A program made the position numbers and the translations under genes. Below the pieces are notes generated by a model. The model was given only the letters and a program-made list of their open reading frames with translations, had not been told where the DNA came from and did not search any database. Positions 9,565 to 18,780 of a stretch of 28,263 nt of DNA are shown piece by piece. The stretch's first letter is position 1. Every line of letters begins with the position of its first letter. The stretch comes from Pleurotus ostreatus/Saccharomyces cerevisiae fusant (Eukaryota > Opisthokonta): NCBI GenBank assembly GCA_024196135.1, contig JAMQCK010000325.1:1-28263 (forward strand). Direction: 5' to 3'.

Positions 9565-12500
9565 ATGACATCGAAGAGCGACACCGACTCGCTCTTCGGA
9601 TCGCCACCATCCTCGCCGCGATCGCCATCGCCTGGCCTCGCTCTCCCCAGCGCGGACAACATCGTTAGGATACCCGGCGCACCAGAGGACGCCAATGATG
9701 AAAATGTGGGGACCATTGCACTTCCCGGTTCCCATAACTTTTCTGAACTTCCCGCTGCCCCATTAGCCTTGTCGTTGAGCCACGCTCCTCGGCCTCCGGC
9801 GCAAGATCATGGGCGGGACGCGGCTAATCAACCGACCGCGCAGCAAGATCGAGCGCGGCAGCCTGAGGTCCCCGCGCCCCCCGCACGCGGTGGCGCGAAA
9901 CGCGCGCGCCGTGCCGCGTCACCAGGACCCAGCCGTCCAAAGACAACGACTACGACGACGATGACGAGAAAGCGCAAGAGGCCGCAAAGTCCCCGCCCCT
10001 CAGTCCCCACCATAGCCCCCCGCGACGCTCCCTCCCGCCCCATCATCGTCGAAGACCACCCCCATCTCGATCCCCGACTCCCCGTACCCACCACCGCGGA
10101 GATCGTCCAGACGCTCATGAACACGAAGGAGGTCCTCCCACTCCTCCTCCGCACCCTTCTCCTTGTCGCCCGATCGCCACACCTCCCCACAGCCGCCACT
10201 TCCCCCTCCGGCTCCGCGACCCCTTCCGATCGGCCTCGCCGCCGCCGCATCGGCCCATCCCTGAAGGACGCACCCCCACCCCCTCCCCCCAAAGATCCGT
10301 CCAACAAAGGGAAGCGCAAGCTCACCAAAGTCCCCGCCGGCGCCCAGGACTGGGACGTACCATTCCCCTTCCAAGAGGGCGAGGGCCCGGAGGACTATCA
10401 GCAGAAGTGGGAGAAGCAGCGCACTCGGAGGCTCATCGGACAGCTCATCAACCTGATCAAGGCTGCCGCCAAGAAGACCGCCGTGCGGAAGTACAAGCAG
10501 ATGAAGCTGGACGGGACGCTGCCGCCTGAGGACGAGGAGCCGCCCCGCCCGCCAAAACGTCCGCGGAAAACGCGGAAGTCAGCACGTGACCCAACTTCAG
10601 AGCCTTCAGCGACTCCATCGTCTGGAGCTCATACATCGTTGCCCGCCGCCGCCGGTATCAATGGCAACGGCCCAGCTCTCGACACGAACGGCTCCCTTGA
10701 CCAGCTCCTGACGTCCCTACTCTCACATGGCGGATCTGGCGTGAGCGCGGGCGTCTTCGGCGCGGACGGGCTCTTTGAGACCCCTTCCGGTACACCCGCG
10801 CCCACGGAGTGCGACGACTTCACTTCGTTGATCCAGTCGACGTTCCCCTCCGACGGCTTCGACTACAACGCGCTCTGGATGAACGCAGGCATGTCGGTCG
10901 ACGCGAACGGCATGCCCCTCGACTCGAATGGGGTGCCGATGAACATGAACGTGGACGCGGCCATGAATATGGGCTCGGGCGTGGACATGTCCGCGGGTAT
11001 GGATGCGGGCTCGCCGATGCCGGAGATGAGCTTTGAGGAGCTGACCGCGCTTTTTGCGTCGGATGAGAACTGCGGGCTGGGGCTGGATGGGCTCGGGATG
11101 GATCCCGTTCACGTGAACTCCGTCGACATGGATGGGATGGGCATGGACGTGGTGGGGATAGCCGGCGGGCATGACCTTGATCAGAGCGCGCCTGCGCAGG
11201 ACTTCTCCTTTCCTCTGGACCCGGCGTTGATGGGTTTGGGACAGGCGCAGGCGGCAGGCTTCGGAGACGACGCGATGAGCTTTGGAGACGGCGTCACGAA
11301 TGCGAGCTTGGGCGACGGCGCCGCGGGTACTGGCTCATCCTCATTGATGACGCCCTCACCTACCGACATGCCCTCCATGTCGATGTCTGCGAGCGCGAGC
11401 TCGGCGGGCGATGGACCGTATACGCCGCTGCTAGACCATGAGCAGCTCAGCCGGCGTCCCTCGGACGCGTTCTCTGTTGCATCGTGCGGGTTCAGCGGTA
11501 CCTCCGCCCTGGATAACTTGCAGTCCGCGGTCCATACCTCGACACCAGAGCTTGGGCTTGCACCAGTACCGGGCATCCCGCCGCCCGCTGGACCGGCTAC
11601 AGGTAATGCATCATCTCAGGAACCAATCACTCTCCAAGATGGTTTGTCCTCTCTCTTGCACAGTCTTCTAAGCCATGGCGCTCAAGTAGCCACAGGCAAT
11701 CGCTCTCAAGTGGGCACAGGCCTGTCCTCTTACGTGGGCTCGGAGCCATCTGGTGATGGGAACGCGGCGTCGCCCAGGAATACGGGGACGATCGACCCAG
11801 GTGCGTTGCTCCGGATGTTCAACGCAACGTTAGAGGCTTATGCGCCATTGGCAGCGCGCCAGAATGTGTTCTCGGTGGTGGGGAACGCGCCGGAGGTGGA
11901 ACTCGACTCGAGCATGAACTTGAACATGAACATGGATGTTGATTGGACGGGAGGAGGTGCGTCGCTCCAGCATGGCACTTGGAAAGCAGTTGGGACTGAC
12001 CCTCTAGCAGGAGGCGCGCCGCAGACGTGGCAAGACACGTCGACGCGTCTCATGCTACCCAATCAAGATGCTCAGGCGTCACTAGCCTCGTCCTCTTCGA
12101 CAGCCAATGTACCTCCGGCTGCACCGATCGCTCCCGCGCCCTCCACGAACACCCAGCGACGTACTGCTCAGGCCGGTCCGTCTCGAACGAGGGCGGCGAC
12201 GGCGCGCAACCAGGACCCATCTTCCTCCGCGGCCGCGTCGTCCTCAGCAGGCACGACGATCCTGGCCCCACCCACTCCCTGGACCCCCGCGCCGCCGACG
12301 CCCTGGACGGCCGCCGTGGACAAATGGGTGCCGCCGCCGATGTCGCCGCCACCATCGACGCAGCGGGCGAAGGGCAAGCAGAGGGCGGATGCAGTGGTGG
12401 GGAGTGGCGTCGCGACTGCGCGGAATGGCGTTGAGTCTGCAGGCTCGAATGCCTGGAGCGCTGGCTCGACCGCTGCGGCTGCGATTTCGAACGCTGCTAC

Positions 12501-12741
12501 TGCGCCGGGTCCTCCTCCAGCGGGTATCACCTCCGCATCCGCGGGCCCAATCCGCATGCCCGTCACCGCGGCGGAGAAGGCGCGCGTCCTACAGCAGGCG
12601 CGCGAGCGCAAGGCCGAGCTCGAGGGCGCGATCGAGCGGGCGAAGGTGGAACTATGGGAGCTGTCGATTGAGGGAGATGTACTGCATCGAGTGCGCAAGA
12701 AGATGATGAGGATCGGGAGCGAGGAGGGGGAGGCGGAGTGA
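9565..12741 (+). CDS. Large low-complexity protein, possible transcriptional regulator
   Basis: One uninterrupted frame of 1058 residues, which I do not recognise. Residues 1-260 are Ser/Pro/Arg-rich with basic clusters that could be nuclear localisation signals (around M-T-R-K-R-K-R and R-P-R-R-R-R). Around 262-315 is a compact and probably ordered stretch (W-D-V-P-F-P-F-Q ... R-R-L-I-G-Q-L-I-N-L-I-K-A-A). Residues about 438-535 are rich in Met, Asn, Asp and Gly (M-N-M-N, M-D-G-M-G-M-D) and include an acidic-hydrophobic patch, EELTALFAS, of the sort found in activation domains. Poly-Ser/Ala linkers follow. The last 50 residues form a charged heptad-like helix, probably a coiled coil. Composition suggests a nuclear regulator, but no DNA-binding domain is visible. 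Long antisense frames here are GC-codon shadows. Confidence 0.75.
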   Translation: MTSKSDTDSLFGSPPSSPRSPSPGLALPSADNIVRIPGAPEDANDENVGTIALPGSHNFSELPAAPLALSLSHAPRPPAQDHGRDAANQPTAQQDRARQPEVPAPPARGGAKRARRAASPGPSRPKTTTTTTMTRKRKRPQSPRPSVPTIAPRDAPSRPIIVEDHPHLDPRLPVPTTAEIVQTLMNTKEVLPLLLRTLLLVARSPHLPTAATSPSGSATPSDRPRRRRIGPSLKDAPPPPPPKDPSNKGKRKLTKVPAGAQDWDVPFPFQEGEGPEDYQQKWEKQRTRRLIGQLINLIKAAAKKTAVRKYKQMKLDGTLPPEDEEPPRPPKRPRKTRKSARDPTSEPSATPSSGAHTSLPAAAGINGNGPALDTNGSLDQLLTSLLSHGGSGVSAGVFGADGLFETPSGTPAPTECDDFTSLIQSTFPSDGFDYNALWMNAGMSVDANGMPLDSNGVPMNMNVDAAMNMGSGVDMSAGMDAGSPMPEMSFEELTALFASDENCGLGLDGLGMDPVHVNSVDMDGMGMDVVGIAGGHDLDQSAPAQDFSFPLDPALMGLGQAQAAGFGDDAMSFGDGVTNASLGDGAAGTGSSSLMTPSPTDMPSMSMSASASSAGDGPYTPLLDHEQLSRRPSDAFSVASCGFSGTSALDNLQSAVHTSTPELGLAPVPGIPPPAGPATGNASSQEPITLQDGLSSLLHSLLSHGAQVATGNRSQVGTGLSSYVGSEPSGDGNAASPRNTGTIDPGALLRMFNATLEAYAPLAARQNVFSVVGNAPEVELDSSMNLNMNMDVDWTGGGASLQHGTWKAVGTDPLAGGAPQTWQDTSTRLMLPNQDAQASLASSSSTANVPPAAPIAPAPSTNTQRRTAQAGPSRTRAATARNQDPSSSAAASSSAGTTILAPPTPWTPAPPTPWTAAVDKWVPPPMSPPPSTQRAKGKQRADAVVGSGVATARNGVESAGSNAWSAGSTAAAAISNAATAPGPPPAGITSASAGPIRMPVTAAEKARVLQQARERKAELEGAIERAKVELWELSIEGDVLHRVRKKMMRIGSEEGEAE

Positions 12742-13104
12742 GGAGGGGAGGGCGGCGGAGAGAGAATGTAGAAGGGTAGGTGGCGAGGGATCAGGGAGGG
12801 AGAGGGGTTCGGGTGTTGTTGTGGATGCGTCGGTGTAATGTGGGTAGTACGCTGTATTGCGCAGGGTGCGTAGCAAGGACCGTCAATAGAATACACATGG
12901 TAGATTTCGGTATAATAAGCGCGTATCGCTGTAGTACATGCACGTCGATGATGACTGCAGTGCAGCTGAATGAGTACAAGGCTATATACCGACACCTGCG
13001 ACTGCATCAGGCCAAAGATGAGAGGGAAATTTTGCGCGTCTCGAACTCAGGCCTCAGGACGGGCGTTCTTCCTGCGCAATGGACTTGTTGCTCCGCCACG
13101 TGGC
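12742..13104. other. Convergent intergenic region
   Basis: About 360 bp between the stop of the 1058-residue gene and the stop of RPC11. The first 60 bases are purine-rich (GGGAGGG, GGAGAGAG). No gene is seen. Confidence 0.45.
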
Positions 13105-13682
13105 TCAGCCCTCCCTCCAGCGATTGCCACACGATGCGCATCTGAAGACAATGAGTGCTCCTATTCAAAGGGACAGAGGTGACGCCGGCATACCTGTAGA
13201 CTGTGAAGAGCGCGCGAGCGCATGTTAGTCGACATGCAAGACGCAGCGGGAGCGCGGAGAAGGCTTACACGTCGTCATAGGCTCGTCTGCGGAGCGGATT
13301 TGAAGTTGGTAAAAGTATGCACGGTCATGACTGCAAGCTTCGCATTGTGCTTGGAAATGTGGCAAAGGGAGTGAGTATCCGGACCGTTGTGAAGGACTCA
13401 GATTTGCCTACCCATAGTTGACTGTGCGTGCTTCCATTGTTCATCGCCACCGAAGACATCGTCGATCTCCTTCCGCTTCATTCGTGTTCGAGTAGTCATC
13501 TGGAAAGGCGCATTAGTTGAACCCGGCTTCGGCTTACGGCGAGATGAGGAGAGAAATGACTGAGAAGGGCGAACCTGCTTTGCTATAGGAAATTCATATG
13601 GACAAGTATTACAGGACCACTTATTGAAACCCGTTTCTGAGGATATAACAAGGAGGTTGGCGCAGGTCGGGCAGAATAACAT
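13105..13682 (-). CDS. RPC11: RNA polymerase III subunit RPC11 (POLR3K/Rpc11 family)
   Basis: This small Pol III subunit promotes RNA cleavage, termination and reinitiation. Five exons on the minus strand (13682-13575, 13499-13412, 13349-13269, 13200-13194 and 13141-13105) give 106 residues; the family is about 108. The N-terminal zinc ribbon shows F-C-P-T-C and C-N-T-C-P-Y, followed by the linker E-I-D-D-V-F-G-G. The C-terminal TFIIS-like ribbon has C-x2-C (CEAC), the acidic hairpin RSADEP needed for cleavage activity, T-T-F-Y-R-C-A-S-C and a final N-R-W-R-E-G. Introns are 75, 62, 68 and 52 nt. The fourth exon is only 7 nt (TCTACAG) and encodes most of F-Y-R just before the last zinc ligands. 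The gene is divergent from MYND paralogue B, with 134 bp between starts. Confidence 0.93.
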
Positions 13683-13816
13683 GTCCGATGTTCGAACGGT
13701 TATGGGCAAGAAAAAGAACAATGCCTTCCTAGTTGGGATGGGTTAGGATCGGCGGCAGATGCCGAGCTCCAGAACACCCACGCTTGTCTCAAACGTCCAT
13801 TATCCCTCTGCGCGCA
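13683..13816. promoter_or_regulatory. Short divergent promoter region, RPC11 / MYND paralogue B
   Basis: 134 bp separate the two start codons. No TATA box is evident. Its role as a bidirectional promoter is inferred from spacing alone. Confidence 0.4.
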
Positions 13817-15629
13817 ATGCCTCCTACACAAGTATACGAGCTCAGGAGCATGCTTCAGGTCTTTACGGACATTACAGACAAGCGTCCCGGAGCGCTGTCA
13901 CCCCGCATCGCTCTCGCTAAGCTCCAAAGCGCTCTCGCTCGCGGGCACCTTTTCAGCGGCTTCTCTCAAGGTCCGCCCGAGTGGACACCTGGTCCCAAGC
14001 CACTTCGTCTCGACAGGTCTGCTACAGAATTAGCTTGCCATGAGCTCAATCATTACGGGCTCCTGTGTGCCGAAGTCGGCGCAGTCGAGAAGTACAGCCC
14101 CACATCGTCCCTCTGGAACTCTCTCTACGCCGTCCAACCCGTCATTTTGCGGTGGATGGAATTCTTCCATCCCATGAACAAAAACATCCGTCTCAAAGAC
14201 GACGCACTGTACTCTCACGGGGTCGGGGTCACCCTCATATCCCTCTTCGGTGGCCTCATATATCCGCGCCTCGTCATGGAGACGCAGCGGCTAGCTAGCT
14301 GGATCATCGAGCATCGACTCGACGTCTACATAATTGACTTCTGGGTCAACCTCCCTCGGTACGTCGTGGACCCCTCGGGAGGCACGGCCGCGAGAGCGAT
14401 GGAGTGGATGTACACCCTCTTTCGCTGCCTGCGTGGCGCGCGGATGCCTGCGCGCGTAGACGAACTCCTCATCACGAGCACTGGCGAGAATCCACGCCGT
14501 CTGTGCCGTAGTATTGCATACTACGCGGAGGTTATACCTGTGAAGGAGTATGCCATATTGTCGGACAACCTCTGGGAGCTGGCTTGCCATCTCATCTCCG
14601 AAGCCCCCGAGCTCGTCCCTTCTACGGTGTCAGACAATGTCATCAGACGCCTCGTCTCTGCGCTCAAATACGCTGTCGTGTCTAACGCGTGGTCGATCGC
14701 CATGGGTTTGGGCTTCTATCTACAAAACCTTTGGCTACGCACCTCGAGCCTTCGCGCATTGGAGATCTCCATCCGGGCCGGTGTGTTCGAAATCCTGGTC
14801 GACCTTTGCAGGAAACTCCCGGCTGCCGAGCGCGCGCTGCATCAGAGTCTTGGTATGATATTATTGTCCATCTATCGCAACTTCGTCTTCTGGCGCCCGC
14901 TGCAAGCTTTTCACGATGTGAATCGCCGGATGATAGACGAAGAAGGCACCGCTCTGTCCAGGTTGAGGCCGATGCTTGCCACGCTCCTCGCGTGTTACAA
15001 AGAACGATTTTTCTTGCTCCAGCTCACTCGGCAGGAGCGGCGGAAGGCCAGACAGCATTGCCAAGTATGTTGTCAGAATAAGGCAAGTCCTAGTAGACAA
15101 CGCATCCGTGACTCTCGCCTAATCAAACATGACGCAGAGCGGTGAAGGGCGTTGCTGCAGAGAACCAAGTACGACTAGAGTTATGCGATGCAGCGGGTGC
15201 TTCGACGCCTTCTACTGCTCCGCCGCGTGTCAGCGAGCGCACTGGCACCAAGGTCACAACATGGAATGCCGTCCCTTCCCAGGTGCGTTCGATTGTCGGT
15301 CTAGGCACGCTCGGTCATAACGCATAACCGCAGGTCGAGGAAGTGGACGCGACAAACGATATATCGGATTTATATGTACGGCCTATATCGATGTCCACGC
15401 GGCCGATATAGGCGGCAAAATTCGAGAGCTCGACTCAACTCGTTCCCATCACGTGTATATTGATGTCGTACTCACTGGTGCTCGCGTTGAACATCGCGTT
15501 GTCATTGGTAGCGCGTGCAACACGGGTCAACCCCATGCGACCATCATCGGCGAGTGGGAGGATGGGATGACTAAAACACGCGAGGTTATAGGTTACACAG
15601 CCGTTGAACAGCTTGAGAAATCGGAATGA
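13817..15629 (+). CDS. MYND zinc-finger protein, paralogue B
   Basis: Exons 13817-15082, 15138-15282 and 15334-15629 give 568 residues. The protein parallels paralogue A throughout: L-A-R-G-(R/H)-L-F...Q-G-P-P near the N-terminus, F-(L/F)-H-P-M-N-(G/K)-N-I-R in the middle, the finger HCQVCC...CSGC...YCSAAC...HWHQGHNMEC (about 415-470), and R-D-K-x-x-I-x-x-I in the C-terminal region. The middle exon is 145 nt in both genes, and intron positions and phases (0 and 1) match. The first intron (15083-15137) uses a GC donor, AG|GCAAGT, instead of GT; no GT donor nearby keeps the finger in frame. Function unknown; MYND fingers usually bind partner proteins. Confidence 0.88.
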
Positions 15630-16172
15630 ATGGCAGCCTACATTATAGACCACGTATCATTGTGCCATATGTGTATGGCTCTGAGTTACCTATGTCAATG
15701 GCGGCTGGATAAAAGAGGAAGCAAGCTCGAGTATCGGATGTTGAACCTGGGAAAGAACAATGCCTGATACATTTGAGCTCACGTCTGCTAGCCCGAAACG
15801 CTTCTTCTAGCACAGCAACGATCCCAGATTCTCATGGTAGATTCACAGAATGGCCCCCTTCGACCCGAAGATCGAGGCAACCTTCGCAGTGTATTCGATC
15901 GACTTGGAGGCCACGACCCTCGCGCGAAGGGCGTTACCTGCGAAAGCAGTTCTCTCCCTATAGCGCGGCGACGCCACAAGGCGGAAACCCTATGAAAACG
16001 GCACAGATCTGCAGTTATATGCATAGAGTAGAAGTTGTACATGTAGTAGGTTGTATTGCCGACTCGCTAGGGAACGATTTCACCGTGTCGTCGATCCCCG
16101 TCAGCTTTCAAGGTCTGCGGGCAGAGCCTTCAGAGACGCGGCGAAAGATACAATCAGCTCACGCACCACACC
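15630..16172. other. Intergenic region between convergent genes
   Basis: About 540 bp with no convincing coding region. I see only short open frames lacking conserved content. Confidence 0.4.
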
Positions 16173-17786
16173 CTAATCCGACCAGAACGACGCCTCAACC
16201 ATCCGCCAAGGAGGAAGGGCCTCGTCTACCGCCGCCAGCTGTGCAGGAGCACCGGCATCTTCCAGCTCGAACACGCCCGAGATCCTGTGCGTCGCCTCCC
16301 GCGCAGCGCCCGGCAGCACCGACAACTCGTTGACGCCATGCATCAACGTGCGGTCCGCCGCCGTGCAGCCGTTGAAGTACGGCAGCGGCGTCGCATACGC
16401 CATGGGATCGACGCCAGCCCAGAAGGTATATCCCACGACAACGGGTGCGCCCTGCCAGGCAAGGACGCTCGCTTCGGCGGGGAGTCTGCTGACTTCGACG
16501 GACTGCTTCTCGCAAGCGACGCCGACCGTAGAGGCCATCACCACGTTCTCCTGATTCTCCTTCTCGGCGCTGACGAGGTTCCTCGAGATCCTCGCGGTCT
16601 TCCTCTTCAAACTGGGCTGGAGTTTGTCTTCGCGCAACGGATGGGCGAGCCAGCTGGAATCGTCGCGAGCGCTGTTTGTGTATCGAGTCCAAGAGTCAGC
16701 CGAGGATATCGCCATCGTCGGGTTCTGTACTGGCGCGAGAGCAGCGGACGCAGGTGTGTAGTCACCGAAAAGGCCCAGAGCGTTCCCCAGAGAGCAGGAA
16801 GTAAACAGGGCCAGATCGTCCGCCTCGTCGTACGCGGTGGAAGACTTGAAAGGCTTTCCCTTCGTCTCAGGTCGCTTGTACGGAGAGAAGCGCCGAGGAC
16901 TGGACTCAGAACGAGCGCACAGTTCGTCTGTATCGCCCCAGCCGCGAACGGAGAAAGCCGGCTTGCCGTCGTTGTCCGAGACTGAGTTTGGCGCAGGCGC
17001 CGCATCCTGCACCTCCACCGGGTAAGTGGCGATCGAGTTCAGCATGTCGAGCATGTCTTCGTCGTCCGGCAGGTTCAGATACGTCGTCAGCGCATCGCAC
17101 GTGTCACTCGAGAAGCCCGGGTCCTCGTTGATGTCGACGTCCAGGTGGATCCCGGGCAGGAAAAAGTCATCGAGCACCTCGTCCTCCTCGATCGTCACCA
17201 TCGCCCAAGGCGTAGTCTGGCGGCGCGACATATGTGGCCGGCCCGTGCGCATGGAGTCGGGGGAGGGTGCGGCGGAGCGCCGCAGCGGGGAGTGCTCAGG
17301 CTGCTCAGCCTTGATCGGGCTGCTGAAGAGCGGGGAGGAGTCCACGTGGAGCGGCACAATGGTCGTCGGCGTGGGGACCTTCGAGGGCGAGAAGATGGCG
17401 GAGAGGGAAGCTGCAGAGCGTTTGGCGCTGGGCGGGGTCGAGTAGACGGGGTACGGGCTGGAGAGCGGATCGTCATCGTCGTGGGAGGAACCGCGGGGAG
17501 GCGTGAAGAGCGAGTCGTGACCGGCAGTCGTGTCCGCCGTGGGCGTTGTCTCGCGACAGGAGCCGAGCGTCTGGTCGGCTAAAGGCGAGCTGGGGTAGAA
17601 CAAGTAGTCGCTAATGGAGAACGTCGCGGACCGGTCTTCTTGCTTCACGGCGATCGACCGCATAGTGCTGGCGCTCGTAGATTTGCTGAGCACATCCGAC
17701 GACTGAGCCTCGTACCCAGAGTCGGATGCGGGGAGATCGGCTATCGATGCGGAGGACATGGAGGATCGGTGTTCGGCTATAGTCAA
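16173..17786 (-). CDS. Disordered single-exon protein with KEN motif
   Basis: An uninterrupted frame of 537 residues with no domain I recognise. It is rich in Ser, Pro, Thr and Asp, and many S-P or T-P dipeptides (F-S-P-S-K, P-T-P-T, F-S-P-Y-K) give potential sites for proline-directed kinases. Acidic stretches occur around the middle (E-E-D-E-V-L-D-D-F, P-D-D-E-D-M-L-D-M-L). A basic patch with K-R-K is followed by S-A-E-K-E-N-Q-E-N, containing a KEN motif at residues 409-411. The last 125 residues are more hydrophobic (V-V-V-G-Y-T-F-W-A-G) and may be ordered. Codon use and length support a real gene, and long antisense frames overlap it as GC shadows. The 5' flank carries two ATTGTT elements just upstream of the start. 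Confidence 0.75.
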   Translation of the reverse strand: MTIAEHRSSMSSASIADLPASDSGYEAQSSDVLSKSTSASTMRSIAVKQEDRSATFSISDYLFYPSSPLADQTLGSCRETTPTADTTAGHDSLFTPPRGSSHDDDDPLSSPYPVYSTPPSAKRSAASLSAIFSPSKVPTPTTIVPLHVDSSPLFSSPIKAEQPEHSPLRRSAAPSPDSMRTGRPHMSRRQTTPWAMVTIEEDEVLDDFFLPGIHLDVDINEDPGFSSDTCDALTTYLNLPDDEDMLDMLNSIATYPVEVQDAAPAPNSVSDNDGKPAFSVRGWGDTDELCARSESSPRRFSPYKRPETKGKPFKSSTAYDEADDLALFTSCSLGNALGLFGDYTPASAALAPVQNPTMAISSADSWTRYTNSARDDSSWLAHPLREDKLQPSLKRKTARISRNLVSAEKENQENVVMASTVGVACEKQSVEVSRLPAEASVLAWQGAPVVVGYTFWAGVDPMAYATPLPYFNGCTAADRTLMHGVNELSVLPGAAREATHRISGVFELEDAGAPAQLAAVDEALPPWRMVEASFWSD

Positions 17787-17807
17787 TTCGAGGTGTACGT
17801 AGTAGGC

Positions 17808-17829
17808 GTTATTGTTCTTCTTATTGTTC
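17808..17829. promoter_or_regulatory. Tandem TTATTGTTC elements
   Basis: GTTATTGTTC (17808-17817) and CTTATTGTTC (17820-17829) lie 22-43 bp upstream of the start of the KEN-motif gene, in the region shared with the pheromone gene. ATTGT/ACAAT is the core bound by many HMG-box proteins. Function is inferred. Confidence 0.4.
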
Positions 17830-18644
17830 TTTGGCGCTTAGCGTTGTCCGAATAGTATGAGAGCGGGTAGGTTCGGATCTTGTGAGCCGCTTGCAATTAC
17901 GAGATCAGGATGCGGGAGGGGTATGCGCGGAGGATGGTGGTCGTTTGGGATGGGATACGGGCGTCGGGGATTCCCGAGCGGAGTCGCACGGATTTTGTGG
18001 CGTACTTACTGGGGCGTGGCGTCGTTTCGTCAAGTTCAACTTCGTCTCGTCTCCCCATGACCCTCCGGCCTCCCTGTGCTATTCCTTGACGATGATTGTG
18101 CTTAAATATGTCTTACTCTTGCTCACAGGAACGCCCTTGACATCCTTTTTGTCTTCTTCCTCCCTCAACAGCGCCTCCGTCTCCGTCTACGCAGCCCGCG
18201 TCGCCCTGGTACCTCAACATCGCACGCCCATGGCGCCTCAATCGCACACCCGCGGCAATCTTATTACAAACCCTCGTGGATGCTCTCTGCTTCCCCGAGG
18301 TTGCAGGGGAAGGCGCTGCCGTATCCGGCGACAAAGTCCAACTCTCCCAGGCTCTTATTGTCTTGCGCCCGCCGTCCTTATTGTCAAACCACGGCCTTCA
18401 TTCTACGTACTGGCGCCCGGTTTCGAATGTGTCGGACACCGTGTCCGGACTAGTGTGCCGTACACCTGCTCGTGCGACGTATCGACCGGATCGTGCAGCC
18501 GTACTGACTTGGTTCGGCGTCCTGCTTATTGTCTTCGTCCCCCTCCGCACGCGCTATGCCCTGTCCTCCGTCTAAACTTGCAGCGTGCTTCCCATACCAG
18601 GGCGGTGTTTGCGCGCGCCCGGGCGTATGGATTCGCGTCGTGCG
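17830..18644. other. Intergenic region upstream of the pheromone gene
   Basis: About 800 bp without a gene I can support. The long frame across it (17882-18724) has no recognisable content. It contains three CTTATTGTC elements, listed separately, and an ACAAAGTCC at 18331 that partly resembles the smut-fungus pheromone response element. Confidence 0.4.
18354..18533 (+). promoter_or_regulatory. Three CTTATTGTC elements upstream of the pheromone gene
   Basis: Exact copies of CTTATTGTC occur at 18354-18362, 18377-18385 and 18525-18533, that is 248-427 bp before the pheromone start codon. ATTGT is an HMG-box core site, and basidiomycete pheromone genes are known to be controlled by HMG-box regulators of the Prf1 type. 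Binding here is inference. Confidence 0.45.
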
Positions 18645-18652
18645 TATATAAG
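18645..18652 (+). promoter_or_regulatory. TATA box of the pheromone precursor gene
   Basis: TATATAAG lies 129 bp upstream of the start codon at 18781, a spacing that fits a short 5' leader. It is one of the two clearest TATA boxes in the window. Confidence 0.65.
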
Positions 18653-18780
18653 TACGCCGGGGGCCCTCAGAATGACCCTGTCTACTTCTCTGAAGCCTCG
18701 ACACCTGCTCGCGCCTCCAGCTGAACAGCTAACTCGCACTCGCACCAGCGCCTCTACCAGCCATCCCAAACTTTCATACA

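Noticed and set aside
12168..13007. Antisense frame of 279 residues over the end of the 1058-residue gene
   Set aside because: It is the codon-bias shadow of the sense gene, is rich in Ser, His and Pro, and has no support.
13060..13080. TCTCGAACTCAGGCC, a reverse-strand B-box-like sequence
   Set aside because: It lies in the 3' flank of RPC11, and no cloverleaf can be built from the neighbouring bases.
17882..18724. A 280-residue open frame across the pheromone promoter
   Set aside because: Composition looks like random GC-rich translation with many Cys, Arg and Pro. It overlaps the TATA box and the TTATTGT elements, and has no recognisable content.
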